From positions 124,001 through 188,000 of the forward strand of contig CBDFHN010000001.1 in NCBI GenBank assembly GCA_965247735.1: a stretch of DNA of 64,000 nucleotides, given 5' to 3'. A model generated the notes under the pieces. The model worked only from the letters and a program-made list of their open reading frames with translations. It did not search any database and was not told where the DNA came from. Source of the DNA: JAOXRU01 sp965247735 (lineage in GTDB: Bacteria > Bacteroidota > Bacteroidia > Flavobacteriales > Flavobacteriaceae). The position numbers were made by a program, and so were the translations under genes. The first letter of the stretch is position 1, and every line of letters begins with the position of its first letter. Of the stretch, positions 34,663 through 43,569 are shown in pieces.

Positions 34663-34685
34663 GTCACGGACTACAAGTCCGCGAC
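34663..34685. repeat. REP-like palindrome d
   Basis: CGGACT (34667-34672) and AGTCCG (34676-34681) pair around ACA, extended by GTC and GAC on the outside. Confidence 0.6.
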
Positions 34686-34778
34686 ATCGGGATAAAAAAG
34701 TGGCAAAGCTTTGGGAATAGTAGTTTTGACTTTGTTTTTGATACAAGAATGAAAGATATATTCTTAAAAAGCAAAAAA

Positions 34779-34796
34779 CCACCTCGCTAAAGGTGG
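34779..34796 (+). terminator. array hairpin 5
   Basis: CCACCT (34779-34784) pairs with AGGTGG (34791-34796). A stop-proximal fragment ending TATTCTTAA (34759-34767) precedes it, as in copies 1 and 3. Confidence 0.55.
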
Positions 34797-34822
34797 CTTA
34801 TGCTATGCTATTCCATTTTAAC

Positions 34823-34845
34823 GATTGCCATTGCAAATGGCAATC
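34823..34845. repeat. REP-like palindrome e
   Basis: GATTGCCATT and AATGGCAATC form a perfect 10-bp inverted repeat around GCA. It closes the array, 25 bases before the stop of the convergent membrane-protein gene. Confidence 0.65.
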
Positions 34846-34869
34846 TGCTTAGAGAATACTAATTAAGAT

Positions 34870-35301
34870 TTACTCATTGATATCTTTATTTATTTTTACA
34901 CCTTTTAAAAAAAACCATAATGATAATCCCATCATGAAAAAACTAAACAAAAAAACAGCTGGATTATATTCTCCAGGAAATAAAATTCTATCTCCTTTAT
35001 CATTAGTTAACATAACGACTTTTTCTTTTCCATAAATATAACTGCAATATTTTTTGCCTAGAGTTTTTTTTGAAAAAATTTTCTGCTGATATTGTAATTT
35101 ACAAAATCCTGTTTTCGAAGTAACTTTTTGACAATTTATAGGGGTTTCTATAACAAATACTTCTACTTTTTTTCCTTTTTCTATTATGCTCTTTGCTTCC
35201 CAAGTAACATAAAAAGAATGCCCGGAAATGAATACAACTATTAGACCCGTAATAATATGGATATAACCTTTAATATATAATTTCAAAAAATAACTTCTCA
35301 T
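34870..35301 (-). CDS. two-helix membrane protein behind the RHS gene (candidate immunity protein)
   Basis: The 143-residue protein has a hydrophobic helix near residues 14-33, an extracytoplasmic-size loop with four cysteines (CQKV, GFCKL, KYCSY) and a second helix near 112-132. Its layout resembles DUF3592-type proteins, with a late GEYNPAVFLF block. The ATG lies only four bases beyond the stop of the 1649-residue RHS protein, so it is translated from the same transcript. Small proteins in this position often protect against the RHS C-terminal toxin. That role is inferred from position, as no immunity family was recognised. Confidence 0.7.
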   Translation of the reverse strand: MRSYFLKLYIKGYIHIITGLIVVFISGHSFYVTWEAKSIIEKGKKVEVFVIETPINCQKVTSKTGFCKLQYQQKIFSKKTLGKKYCSYIYGKEKVVMLTNDKGDRILFPGEYNPAVFLFSFFMMGLSLWFFLKGVKINKDINE

Positions 35302-35305
35302 TAAC

Positions 35306-38300
35306 TTACTGTCTTTTTTTTGCCTGAAGGTTTTTGTTATACTCTCTTGTTGCCTTTTCTAAACTAGATAAAGCAGCGGCTTTTATAGCTTCGTTTACTT
35401 CATTAGTTTTATCAATTGTTTTTTGTTCCTTTTTTAGTTTTTTCACTTCTTCTTTTGATTTTTTAACAGCTTCTGCTCGAGATAGCCTTGGTTTATCACC
35501 TGCCACTCTAGTTGCTCTATCCAATTTTTTTTCAGCAGCTTTAATGATATTTTCTGAAACATCTGGAATTTTAGGTGTCCTCGGAACTGGAATATTCTCT
35601 GAAATCAAATCAATAGCCAATTTTGTTGCATCTATTGTTTTATTTCCTTCATAATTTTGAGTAAAAATATTTCCTCCAGCTGCTGTTGAAGATACTGCCA
35701 TGCCTTTGTATACTTTAGCAACTGAACCAGCCACTTTAATACTTGACAAACCACCAGTTAACGCACCTGTCACTGTTGCAATACCAACCTTTTCATAATT
35801 AATATTCATGAAAGCTTCACCAAAACTTTGATCCCCAACAATCATGTTTGTCGCAACTTGAGTACCCATTTCTACAACTGCACCAATAACAGCTCCCCAG
35901 CACCATGGGCATTCGCCATCTGGATCATTGATATTAGTAGGGGTGTTCCAACTATAATTATAAGGTGTTATGTCTATTTGCATAATGTCATCTGCTTTGG
36001 GGTCAATAACAGACCATCTGCCTATAGCTGGATCATAATTACGTGCAGTTACATCATACCAATCTAACCCAAGCTCTTCTCCTAATTCCTTTCCTCCAAA
36101 CCCAAACTTCCCAGCCACGCTATTCCCAAGGGAAGAATTTACAAAATTATACCCTTTATGAGAAAGCCCAAAGGGATAGTAGTTTTTCTCATCAATAATC
36201 TCAGTAGCGGCATCAATAACGCCATTATTATCCGCATCTTGGTAAGACAGTCTTACGTTGCCTAAATGGTCTTTGTATTGATACACATATTCATAAGTAC
36301 CATTATCGTTATTCACATAACCTTCCGCATGGTTAAAGAATTCTAAAACGTTGTTTTTATAGATGTAGTTTCCAGCATAAGATTGGGTAGTTCCATCACT
36401 AACAATCTTACGTTGTTTTACTCCTGTAGCATCATAAATATATTGAATGTTTCCGTTATGCTCAGTATTTGCAATAGTAACTTGTGTTGGTAAATTTAAA
36501 TGATTGTATGTTATTCCATCAACAGTAGAAGATCCAATACCTTTGTTTTTGTCCATCACCATGTTGCCATTGGTATCATAACGGTAATCATTCCCTGTGG
36601 TAACTCCTTCTTTAAAACCATGTGCCTTATTCCCCGCATCATCTACTTTAAACAACCTATTGGCATTCTCAATTCCATAATCATAAGTCAATACATCCAT
36701 ATTGACATAAGGCGCTCCATCTTGCCAACCATTCCTTGTGAGTGATTGGATATTCCCCATCTTATCATAAGAGATGTTGGACACATCATAATTGCTAAAA
36801 GAATTCGCTCCGCTCGCAGCGGTGATTCGGTTCAGGGCGTCGTAAGAATAAGTATAAGATTTCAAAGAACTGTCGGTATTGGCTGTTCTCCATTGTGTCT
36901 GGGATATATTCCCGTTATACAGTGGATTTTGACCTGTATTGTAACCAATGCTAAAGTTAAACAATTTATTGATGTTTACAATATCATTTATCCCAGTTAA
37001 CCATCCTCTGATATTATAGTTATAATTAACTACCTGTAATGGAGTAGTTTCGTTATTCCCAACTTTTTTACTTTCTAGCTGCCCTAATTCATCATAGCTA
37101 TTGCTTGCAATAAGTTCTTGTTTAGCATTAGAGATAATTTTTGCAGTAAAGCTTACTGTTGGTGTTGCTACAGCTCTAAAGCTTGGCAATAAAACAATGC
37201 TTTTAGTAGCTTTTGCATTTGTAGTAGTTGTTATTGTACCTGTTAATGGAGGTAAATCTGCTACTGTAGTACCATCTGTAGGGCAGTTATATCCTAAAGT
37301 TTCATCTCCAATACATTGGGTTTGTGATAATAAACGCCCTACATGGTCGTAAGTGAAATTATCTAGGGTTACAATAGTTGTTCCTGCCTTTGTATGCTGA
37401 GTTCTGCTTTGTATAGTTTTTCCAACAAAATCTAGGTTTTGCTCTACAATATCAACAGTTTCTAGATAGTCATTTTTGCTATAAACGTATATGTTTCTTG
37501 CTTTTTCATCATAATAACTTACGGTTGTTATCCATGTATCAGTATCCAATACTTTTACTTTAGAACCTGTTGCTAGTCCATTTACATTGGTGGTGCTAGC
37601 AATTGTAAAAGAAGAAACAGCAGTTGCTGTACCTGCACGGTTAAACTCGTAATCATCATAATAATTTACGGTAAGTACTTCTAAATTTGTGTTTGGAAAA
37701 TCTATATTGCTATAATAGGTATTTGTAAAACCAGTCCCTGTACTTACTTTCTCTTCATAATTGGCTTCGGCATTACCAGATTTATCATCAAACCTAGTTT
37801 GCAACTGGATTCTGTTTTCCGTAGATTGGTAAATACCTGTATATACTACTCTTCCTAAAACATCGTATTTTGTAAATAACCAATCGTTTAAGGCATCTTT
37901 GGTCATCACTGGACGGTCTAGATTGTCATAAACAATATATTCGCGTGCTTTTCCTGGTATTTGCTTTTCTACTAACCGGTTTTGGTTGTCGTATTGGTAT
38001 TGATAGGCTAGATTTGTTAATTCGTCAACACTAACTCCATTTGTTAAATCCACTTTTGGTGGCAGTACATAAGTTAAATTTCCATAATCATCATAGATAT
38101 AATAGGTGTCGTGTGCTGTTGAGATACTGTTAATGTCTGCATAGGTACGTTTTAATACTACTTGTCCTTGTTTGTTTTTGAATTCTTCTGTAGTATGGTT
38201 TTTGCCTACAGTCCAGTTTTCGTCTTTTGTGATGGTTTTGTAGAGCGCTGCTGCATTATAATAACCACCATCATCAATTAGGGTAGGGGTATAACTATCG

Positions 38301-40255
38301 TTAACAAGAATTAAAGAAACCGTATATGAACGTACTTCAGTATTAATATTGGTTTCGTAGTTAAACTTTATGCTATGTCCATTCGAATGTCCATTAGTAT
38401 CCACAATATTTCCTATTTTCCAGCTTTCTCCTGGGGCTGTCTGTTCTAGAATCCTATTTAAGGGAGAGTTTTCATAAGTTTTTTGCGAATATGGATTTGG
38501 TGTAACTCCTAAATCATTAGCGAAATTTGTGGTGTAATAGCTATTGATTGCCACCTCTTGGTTGTTTGTTCTATAACTGCCTTCTGCTCCAGCTGTTGTT
38601 GGGACATAGGGTAACCATTCTTTTTCTTGTCTTCCCAGATCATCATAAGCAATATGAGAAATAATATCGGATTCGTTTGGACTTTGCTTAATTCCTATTT
38701 GTTGTTTTGTGCGTCCTAGCCCATCAAAATAAGTGACGCTCTCTGTTACATCGCTATTTTTAGTAATATTCAAAGAACTAGGCATGGCTTTTTGATAACT
38801 TCTAGTAAATACATAATTTTCATTACTTAAAGTTGGTGCCAGATATTCACATCCATTATTTATACCGTATTCAGAAGGGCAATCATCGGTATTATCAATT
38901 ACATATGTGCTTGGCTTAACGCTATAGTATACACTATCATTAGGATCTCCAAAACCATCTCCATCGATATCTCTATAAAAATACTGCGGTGCTATATTTG
39001 TAATATTTGAAGTAGTATCGTCATAATCATTGTTGTTGGATACATAATTGACAGGTTTGCTACAAGCGCTAATACTACTAGATGCGTTTCCATAGCCATC
39101 GTTATCAGTGTCTTCATAAAAAACAACAGGAACAATATATTGATAGTTTACCGTTTTTGCTATTCCCCAACAACCAGAGCTGCTTCTGGGCCTTAGGAAA
39201 TATGAATTACCTGTATTTCTGGTGATGGTTTTAGAGTTATTAGAGGTACTAGTGCCTATACTACTGTTTTGCCAATACCAAGTTACTGCACTTGGTGGAT
39301 TAGCTCTTGTAAGTACACTACGTCCACATTCATTACTTACCGTTACTGATGGTAATCCAGGAATCATTTTTATGGTATAAGATACAGTCAATGCGCTACT
39401 CCAACAGTTTTTTGCATTGTTTTTTGCTCTAAGGTAAATTACGCTTCCAGAAGTTTTATTGAGGATTAAGCTAGAAGAACTACTGTTAGTACTGGTGCCT
39501 GTGCTATTCTGCTGCCAATACCATGTGATTCCTTGCTCTCCCGGCAAGTAATTGTGTTCCAAGCTGCTATTTCCGCAATAATTATTTACGGTAACATAAG
39601 TTAAACTTGGTGTTGGCACTCCCACATTCATACTTACATATATTTTTGCTGAAGAACTGCTCCATTTTTGATTGCTGTTTTTTCTAGCTCTAATATAGTA
39701 ATTTCCAGATCCTTCGTTAGCTGTAAAAGCTGATCCTGACCCTTTACTGGTACTGGTTCCTAAACTGTTTTTTCCTTGCCAATACCAAGTAACACCGCTT
39801 GAGGGTGTGCCTATTCGGTATAAAACCGCTGTACCGTTACAGGCAATACTAGATATCCCTGGAGTACTTGGTGTTGCAGGTAAGGGTTCTCCTTGTTGCT
39901 CAACATTAAATTGATAGGAACCTCCAGTGTAATTCATAGTGACTCTAACAACCCGTCTGGCAACAAATAAATTGGAAGGCATAACTACCCGTATCTTGTT
40001 TGCAGAAACAATAGTTATTGTAAAAGATTGCGGTGTACCACTAATCCATGTTTTAGTAAATGTAGAGCCATAAAAACTGCACAAACCATCATCACTAAGA
40101 ATAATATCTGCTGTGATGGTTCCTCCACTTGTTTGAAAATTAAAACTTTGTGAAAGCTCTTGAATTTCACATAAATCACCAAACTGACTATAACTTTGTT
40201 GACTAAAAAGCAACAATCCTATTAAAAGCAATATATAATTAAGGTCTCTTTTCAT
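35306..40255 (-). CDS. large RHS/YD-repeat protein (DUF6443 type)
   Basis: The 1649-residue secreted protein starts at ATG 40255 with a signal peptide (ending SQQSYSQ, about residue 24). Next come a BACON-like domain (about 28-120), three repeats with VTWYWQ motifs and thrombospondin-like calcium loops (DTDNDGYGN, DIDGDGFGD). A DUF6443 region follows (FTRSYQKAMPS), then YD repeats. The RHS core ends with ARNYDPAIGRWSVIDP. The region after the core (about 200 residues) has a hydrophobic segment, then a lysine-rich helical tail with no recognised nuclease, deaminase or protease motif. Start chosen because an upstream TTG would overlap the previous gene, whereas this ATG is one base after its stop. 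Confidence 0.92.
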   Translation of the reverse strand: MKRDLNYILLLIGLLLFSQQSYSQFGDLCEIQELSQSFNFQTSGGTITADIILSDDGLCSFYGSTFTKTWISGTPQSFTITIVSANKIRVVMPSNLFVARRVVRVTMNYTGGSYQFNVEQQGEPLPATPSTPGISSIACNGTAVLYRIGTPSSGVTWYWQGKNSLGTSTSKGSGSAFTANEGSGNYYIRARKNSNQKWSSSSAKIYVSMNVGVPTPSLTYVTVNNYCGNSSLEHNYLPGEQGITWYWQQNSTGTSTNSSSSSLILNKTSGSVIYLRAKNNAKNCWSSALTVSYTIKMIPGLPSVTVSNECGRSVLTRANPPSAVTWYWQNSSIGTSTSNNSKTITRNTGNSYFLRPRSSSGCWGIAKTVNYQYIVPVVFYEDTDNDGYGNASSSISACSKPVNYVSNNNDYDDTTSNITNIAPQYFYRDIDGDGFGDPNDSVYYSVKPSTYVIDNTDDCPSEYGINNGCEYLAPTLSNENYVFTRSYQKAMPSSLNITKNSDVTESVTYFDGLGRTKQQIGIKQSPNESDIISHIAYDDLGRQEKEWLPYVPTTAGAEGSYRTNNQEVAINSYYTTNFANDLGVTPNPYSQKTYENSPLNRILEQTAPGESWKIGNIVDTNGHSNGHSIKFNYETNINTEVRSYTVSLILVNDSYTPTLIDDGGYYNAAALYKTITKDENWTVGKNHTTEEFKNKQGQVVLKRTYADINSISTAHDTYYIYDDYGNLTYVLPPKVDLTNGVSVDELTNLAYQYQYDNQNRLVEKQIPGKAREYIVYDNLDRPVMTKDALNDWLFTKYDVLGRVVYTGIYQSTENRIQLQTRFDDKSGNAEANYEEKVSTGTGFTNTYYSNIDFPNTNLEVLTVNYYDDYEFNRAGTATAVSSFTIASTTNVNGLATGSKVKVLDTDTWITTVSYYDEKARNIYVYSKNDYLETVDIVEQNLDFVGKTIQSRTQHTKAGTTIVTLDNFTYDHVGRLLSQTQCIGDETLGYNCPTDGTTVADLPPLTGTITTTTNAKATKSIVLLPSFRAVATPTVSFTAKIISNAKQELIASNSYDELGQLESKKVGNNETTPLQVVNYNYNIRGWLTGINDIVNINKLFNFSIGYNTGQNPLYNGNISQTQWRTANTDSSLKSYTYSYDALNRITAASGANSFSNYDVSNISYDKMGNIQSLTRNGWQDGAPYVNMDVLTYDYGIENANRLFKVDDAGNKAHGFKEGVTTGNDYRYDTNGNMVMDKNKGIGSSTVDGITYNHLNLPTQVTIANTEHNGNIQYIYDATGVKQRKIVSDGTTQSYAGNYIYKNNVLEFFNHAEGYVNNDNGTYEYVYQYKDHLGNVRLSYQDADNNGVIDAATEIIDEKNYYPFGLSHKGYNFVNSSLGNSVAGKFGFGGKELGEELGLDWYDVTARNYDPAIGRWSVIDPKADDIMQIDITPYNYSWNTPTNINDPDGECPWCWGAVIGAVVEMGTQVATNMIVGDQSFGEAFMNINYEKVGIATVTGALTGGLSSIKVAGSVAKVYKGMAVSSTAAGGNIFTQNYEGNKTIDATKLAIDLISENIPVPRTPKIPDVSENIIKAAEKKLDRATRVAGDKPRLSRAEAVKKSKEEVKKLKKEQKTIDKTNEVNEAIKAAALSSLEKATREYNKNLQAKKRQ

Positions 40256-40256
40256 C

Positions 40257-43200
40257 TTACTGCTGGTTTTTATAGTGATAGATATAATCTGTAACCAGTT
40301 TCCCATCGATATCTTTTACCGATTGTAAACGGTTAAAACTGTCATATTTGTAATAGACTGTTTGTCCTCTAATATCAGTTATGCTGGTTACTCCAATGAG
40401 TGGATCATAGGTATAAGAAGACATTGTAGCATTATTAGGTAACGCAGTTCTTATAGCCTCTAACGCAGTTCTTAAATTCCCTTCTAAACCAGTTGCCCCT
40501 ATGGTTCTATCGGTATCCAGATTGGAAGCAGCAATTGCAGTTTCTATTTGTACTTGCATTGATAAAGCTTCTATTGCTGTAAAATTATCTAACTTGGCAA
40601 TGGGTTTAGTTTGGTTATAACCCCAGATATAATAAGTATGAGTACCATCTTTTTTGCTCACTTCCAATGGGTTTGCAATACTGTCGTAACTATGGAAAAT
40701 AAGTTTTTTATCTTCATCTGATAACTCATCAATTTGAATAGCTCCTTTTTTGCTAAAAACAAATTCTGGAGAGTATATATTATTACCCCAATTCTTGTAA
40801 GTAGTTAGTTGTGATGATTTTAATGCCTCATTTTTATAAACTTCTGTTTTGAGAGGCACTGAAATCCGGTATTGATTATCCAAATTTACCTCGTTTAAAT
40901 CTCTAGCATAGTAGTACTTGGTTTTAAAAGTTTCACCTAAACTAGTTGTAGTATTTTTTTGCTTTACATTAAATGTGTCAGAGTCGTATAAAAAGTTTTT
41001 AGTGGTGCTTATATTACCGCTATCAAAATAATTTGTTGTGGTAGTAGAATTTAAGGTATGCCATGCTGTAAATGCGGAATATTCAGCCCATCGTGATTCA
41101 GGACCTTCATATCTTATTAATTTAAACCCTATTTTTACTTGCTCATTTTGGTACATTCTATTAAAATTATTAACTATGTGTTTTGTTAATATGTACTCTC
41201 CTAAAGGCTTTTTTATAAAATATTTTGATTGTAATTCTCTTCCGCTTTCCCAATCTAATATAATATTGGGGTATATCGTTTTCTGGTCTGGAAAGATGCT
41301 TTCGTAATCAGAAGAAATATAAATTTGTGGCCTGGTAAATTGATATTCCTTCTTAATTTTATCTCCAATAAACTCCATCACTTTTTCGTACAATACAGTT
41401 TTTCTAATTCCATAAACTCCAGAACCTTTATTGTATGATGTTATCTTTTTTTTATTCCCAAGAGTACTATTACAATTATATGAAGACCCTACTTTGGCGA
41501 AGTAATCAACATATGAAGGGAAATTTTGCAATATTCCACTTGTAACGGTTTCAGTGCTTCCATGGTATTTGTATTTTTTTACAATTTCCTTTTCTCCATC
41601 AAAAATAATTATTTTTTTTACTCTTAGTCCTCCAGCCGTTATATGATCAGGAAAAGGGTTTTCTATCATCTTTAACACAACATTAAAATTTGCTGTCTCC
41701 GTTGCGCCTGTTCCTGACCCTGTATCAATCCCTATCCCAGAATTAAGATTAGCTACTATTTTATAATCTCCTGGAGGTATTACAAATTGTATTAAACTCC
41801 TATTAATTATCTTCTCATAACTTGGATTCGAAACTCCTATTATTCTCACCAAATAATCACAACTGGGCTCATCCCAGTTATTACAACCAGTTAACTGACT
41901 ATTTATTTCTATATTATATAGCGTCTCTATAACATTTGTAGATACTGTAAAATCCGTTGCATAATCATAAGCAGGTACTGTACTTACATCCCCAGGAGAC
42001 TTAGAAAACACTAAGGCAAAAGATTCTTCCCTATTCCGAAGGTTATAACTATAGTCCCCAGTATATTCTGCTTTTTTAATAAGGTAATCTTCGATTTCTG
42101 CAATAGTATTGCTTTCATATTCATAAGAAGCGTAGCCTCCTGTAGGGTAAACAACCTTATTTAAAATTCCTGCCTGATTGTTAATGGTATCTACAGTCCT
42201 ATCGGCATGGCCAATTACATAATCACTAATGCCAACTTCATGGGATGAAATTATCATTTTAGGAATTAAGCTATTGTTGTTTAGTTTTCCATTGTAATAG
42301 CCCCAATGGTCTTGGGCATTAGAAAAACGACTTGGTAATTGATTTACATTCGTATAAAAAAACGCATAAGGCGGGTTTGTTTTGTTTGTATGTTTAAATG
42401 TAACGTTATCTAAAAACAAACGAAATCTCCTCATGTTCGAGTCACCAATACCTTCCATGGCCGATATTGATTCCGCTACTGATTCAGAATAAAAATAGTC
42501 TAATGAAACTTTACTAATTAGCTGATTTTTAGCATAGATGGATATAGATTTTAGCGCTTTAGATTTAGTGTCTAAACGATTGGTGAGTTGCTCTTCAAAA
42601 AGAATTTTCCCTTCGTTAAAAAATATAGCTGTTAACTGTAATTGATTTTGTATAGAACTGCTTACTGACTGTCTCAAAGTATAATTATTACTATTTGTAC
42701 AATGCTGTTCATAAGTATCTCCTATCCTTTTATATATTCTCTCAGAGGTATCATTTGCTTTATAATGAAAACTTATATCCCTATTATCAGAAGATATTAC
42801 TTCTACCAAATGCCAAGTATTTATAAAATTACTAAAGCTTCCACCTGAATTAATTAATAAGTCGTCATGATCTTTTATCGTAAAAAGGGTGTTTTCTAAA
42901 TTTTCCTGAACCGCAATTCTATCTTTATTTTTTGTTTGACCAAAATAATAGATCACTCCATTAGGCAGTGTAAATTCCCATCCTTTAATTATACCACCAA
43001 CGACATCTTTCCGTGGTGTTATTTTTATTTTTGATAATGGAGCTTGCATAAGCTCGTTATTAAGACTATTATAAATAAAGCTTCCACTATATCCCATGAA
43101 GTTGAAGGTAAATTCATCGGGTTCAAAATCTCTTCCTGAAATTACTTTTTCAATAAATTCAGTTCCTGTACTAGCTTCTGCAAAATAAACGTCAAAGTGC

Positions 43201-43568
43201 ACATTGTTCATAATGCCATTAGGCAAATCATCTGGGGAGCTTTTAACGGTTCTAGTAACAAGCCCTCCAGCATTCAAATTCCATCCCATACCTACCCATG
43301 ACGCTACATCATTTACCTTTACACCTCCTGAATGATACCCTAAACTTATAGGTGCAGTAATCATACCATTTTCTATGGTGAAAATGGGGATGTTAACCGA
43401 CGGAATCCCAGTGCTTAAAGAGACTGGAGTCTCTAGAAATTTCATCAAGGCACTTACGTTAGGGGTCTTAGGCACCACAACTGGTAAATCTTGCCCATAA
43501 GTCAAAAAGTATCCTATTAATAAAAAGATATTAAGTATTGTTTTTTTTATCTTATTTTGTTTAGTCAA
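40257..43568 (-). CDS. RHS-repeat secreted protein with SpvB-like front
   Basis: The 1103-residue protein has a signal peptide (ending FLTYGQ, about residue 26). The front part contains SLSTGIPSVNIPIFTIE and ISLGYHSGGVKVNDVASWVG near 55-95, the pattern of the conserved N-terminal beta-sandwich of Bacteroidota RHS-like proteins. YD-like repeats fill the C-terminal 200 residues, ending YYKYDSFNRLQSVKDIDGK. There is no toxin-like tip. The only usable start is TTG 43568, two bases after the stop of the preceding gene, in the overlap-like string TAATTTG, so translation is probably coupled. It may form part of the shell or carrier for the larger RHS protein. Confidence 0.88.
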   Translation of the reverse strand: MTKQNKIKKTILNIFLLIGYFLTYGQDLPVVVPKTPNVSALMKFLETPVSLSTGIPSVNIPIFTIENGMITAPISLGYHSGGVKVNDVASWVGMGWNLNAGGLVTRTVKSSPDDLPNGIMNNVHFDVYFAEASTGTEFIEKVISGRDFEPDEFTFNFMGYSGSFIYNSLNNELMQAPLSKIKITPRKDVVGGIIKGWEFTLPNGVIYYFGQTKNKDRIAVQENLENTLFTIKDHDDLLINSGGSFSNFINTWHLVEVISSDNRDISFHYKANDTSERIYKRIGDTYEQHCTNSNNYTLRQSVSSSIQNQLQLTAIFFNEGKILFEEQLTNRLDTKSKALKSISIYAKNQLISKVSLDYFYSESVAESISAMEGIGDSNMRRFRLFLDNVTFKHTNKTNPPYAFFYTNVNQLPSRFSNAQDHWGYYNGKLNNNSLIPKMIISSHEVGISDYVIGHADRTVDTINNQAGILNKVVYPTGGYASYEYESNTIAEIEDYLIKKAEYTGDYSYNLRNREESFALVFSKSPGDVSTVPAYDYATDFTVSTNVIETLYNIEINSQLTGCNNWDEPSCDYLVRIIGVSNPSYEKIINRSLIQFVIPPGDYKIVANLNSGIGIDTGSGTGATETANFNVVLKMIENPFPDHITAGGLRVKKIIIFDGEKEIVKKYKYHGSTETVTSGILQNFPSYVDYFAKVGSSYNCNSTLGNKKKITSYNKGSGVYGIRKTVLYEKVMEFIGDKIKKEYQFTRPQIYISSDYESIFPDQKTIYPNIILDWESGRELQSKYFIKKPLGEYILTKHIVNNFNRMYQNEQVKIGFKLIRYEGPESRWAEYSAFTAWHTLNSTTTTNYFDSGNISTTKNFLYDSDTFNVKQKNTTTSLGETFKTKYYYARDLNEVNLDNQYRISVPLKTEVYKNEALKSSQLTTYKNWGNNIYSPEFVFSKKGAIQIDELSDEDKKLIFHSYDSIANPLEVSKKDGTHTYYIWGYNQTKPIAKLDNFTAIEALSMQVQIETAIAASNLDTDRTIGATGLEGNLRTALEAIRTALPNNATMSSYTYDPLIGVTSITDIRGQTVYYKYDSFNRLQSVKDIDGKLVTDYIYHYKNQQ

Positions 43569-43569
43569 A

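Larger units (their letters stand above)
33600..34860 (+). repeat. decayed tandem array of XRE remnants, hairpins and REP-like palindromes
   Basis: Five similar units can be traced. Each has, in whole or in part, a REP-like palindrome, a remnant of a small XRE-type regulator ending in a helix like VIDALIRDAKTKNAYS, and a hairpin just after the stop. Four hairpins share the stem CCACCT/AGGTGG with nearly identical flanks. Longer segments also repeat: CCACAACATTRCTG to CTTACTC occurs near 33604-33652 and again near 34447-34491. AACGATTGCCATTGCAAATG occurs at 34330 and 34820. The array lies between the core operon and the RHS operon and seems to be a graveyard of segmental duplications. Only the first copy has an intact frame and promoter. 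Confidence 0.75.

Noticed and set aside
34455..34790. Rightward open frame of 111 codons
   Set aside because: It runs across two array hairpins, two REP-like palindromes and the debris of copies 4 and 5. It has no family match, no promoter at its start and unusual composition, so it is a chance frame in repeats.
40256..40306. Longer N-terminus for the 1649-residue RHS protein
   Set aside because: The extension overlaps the previous gene by 50 bases and hides a clear signal peptide that starts at the ATG at 40255.
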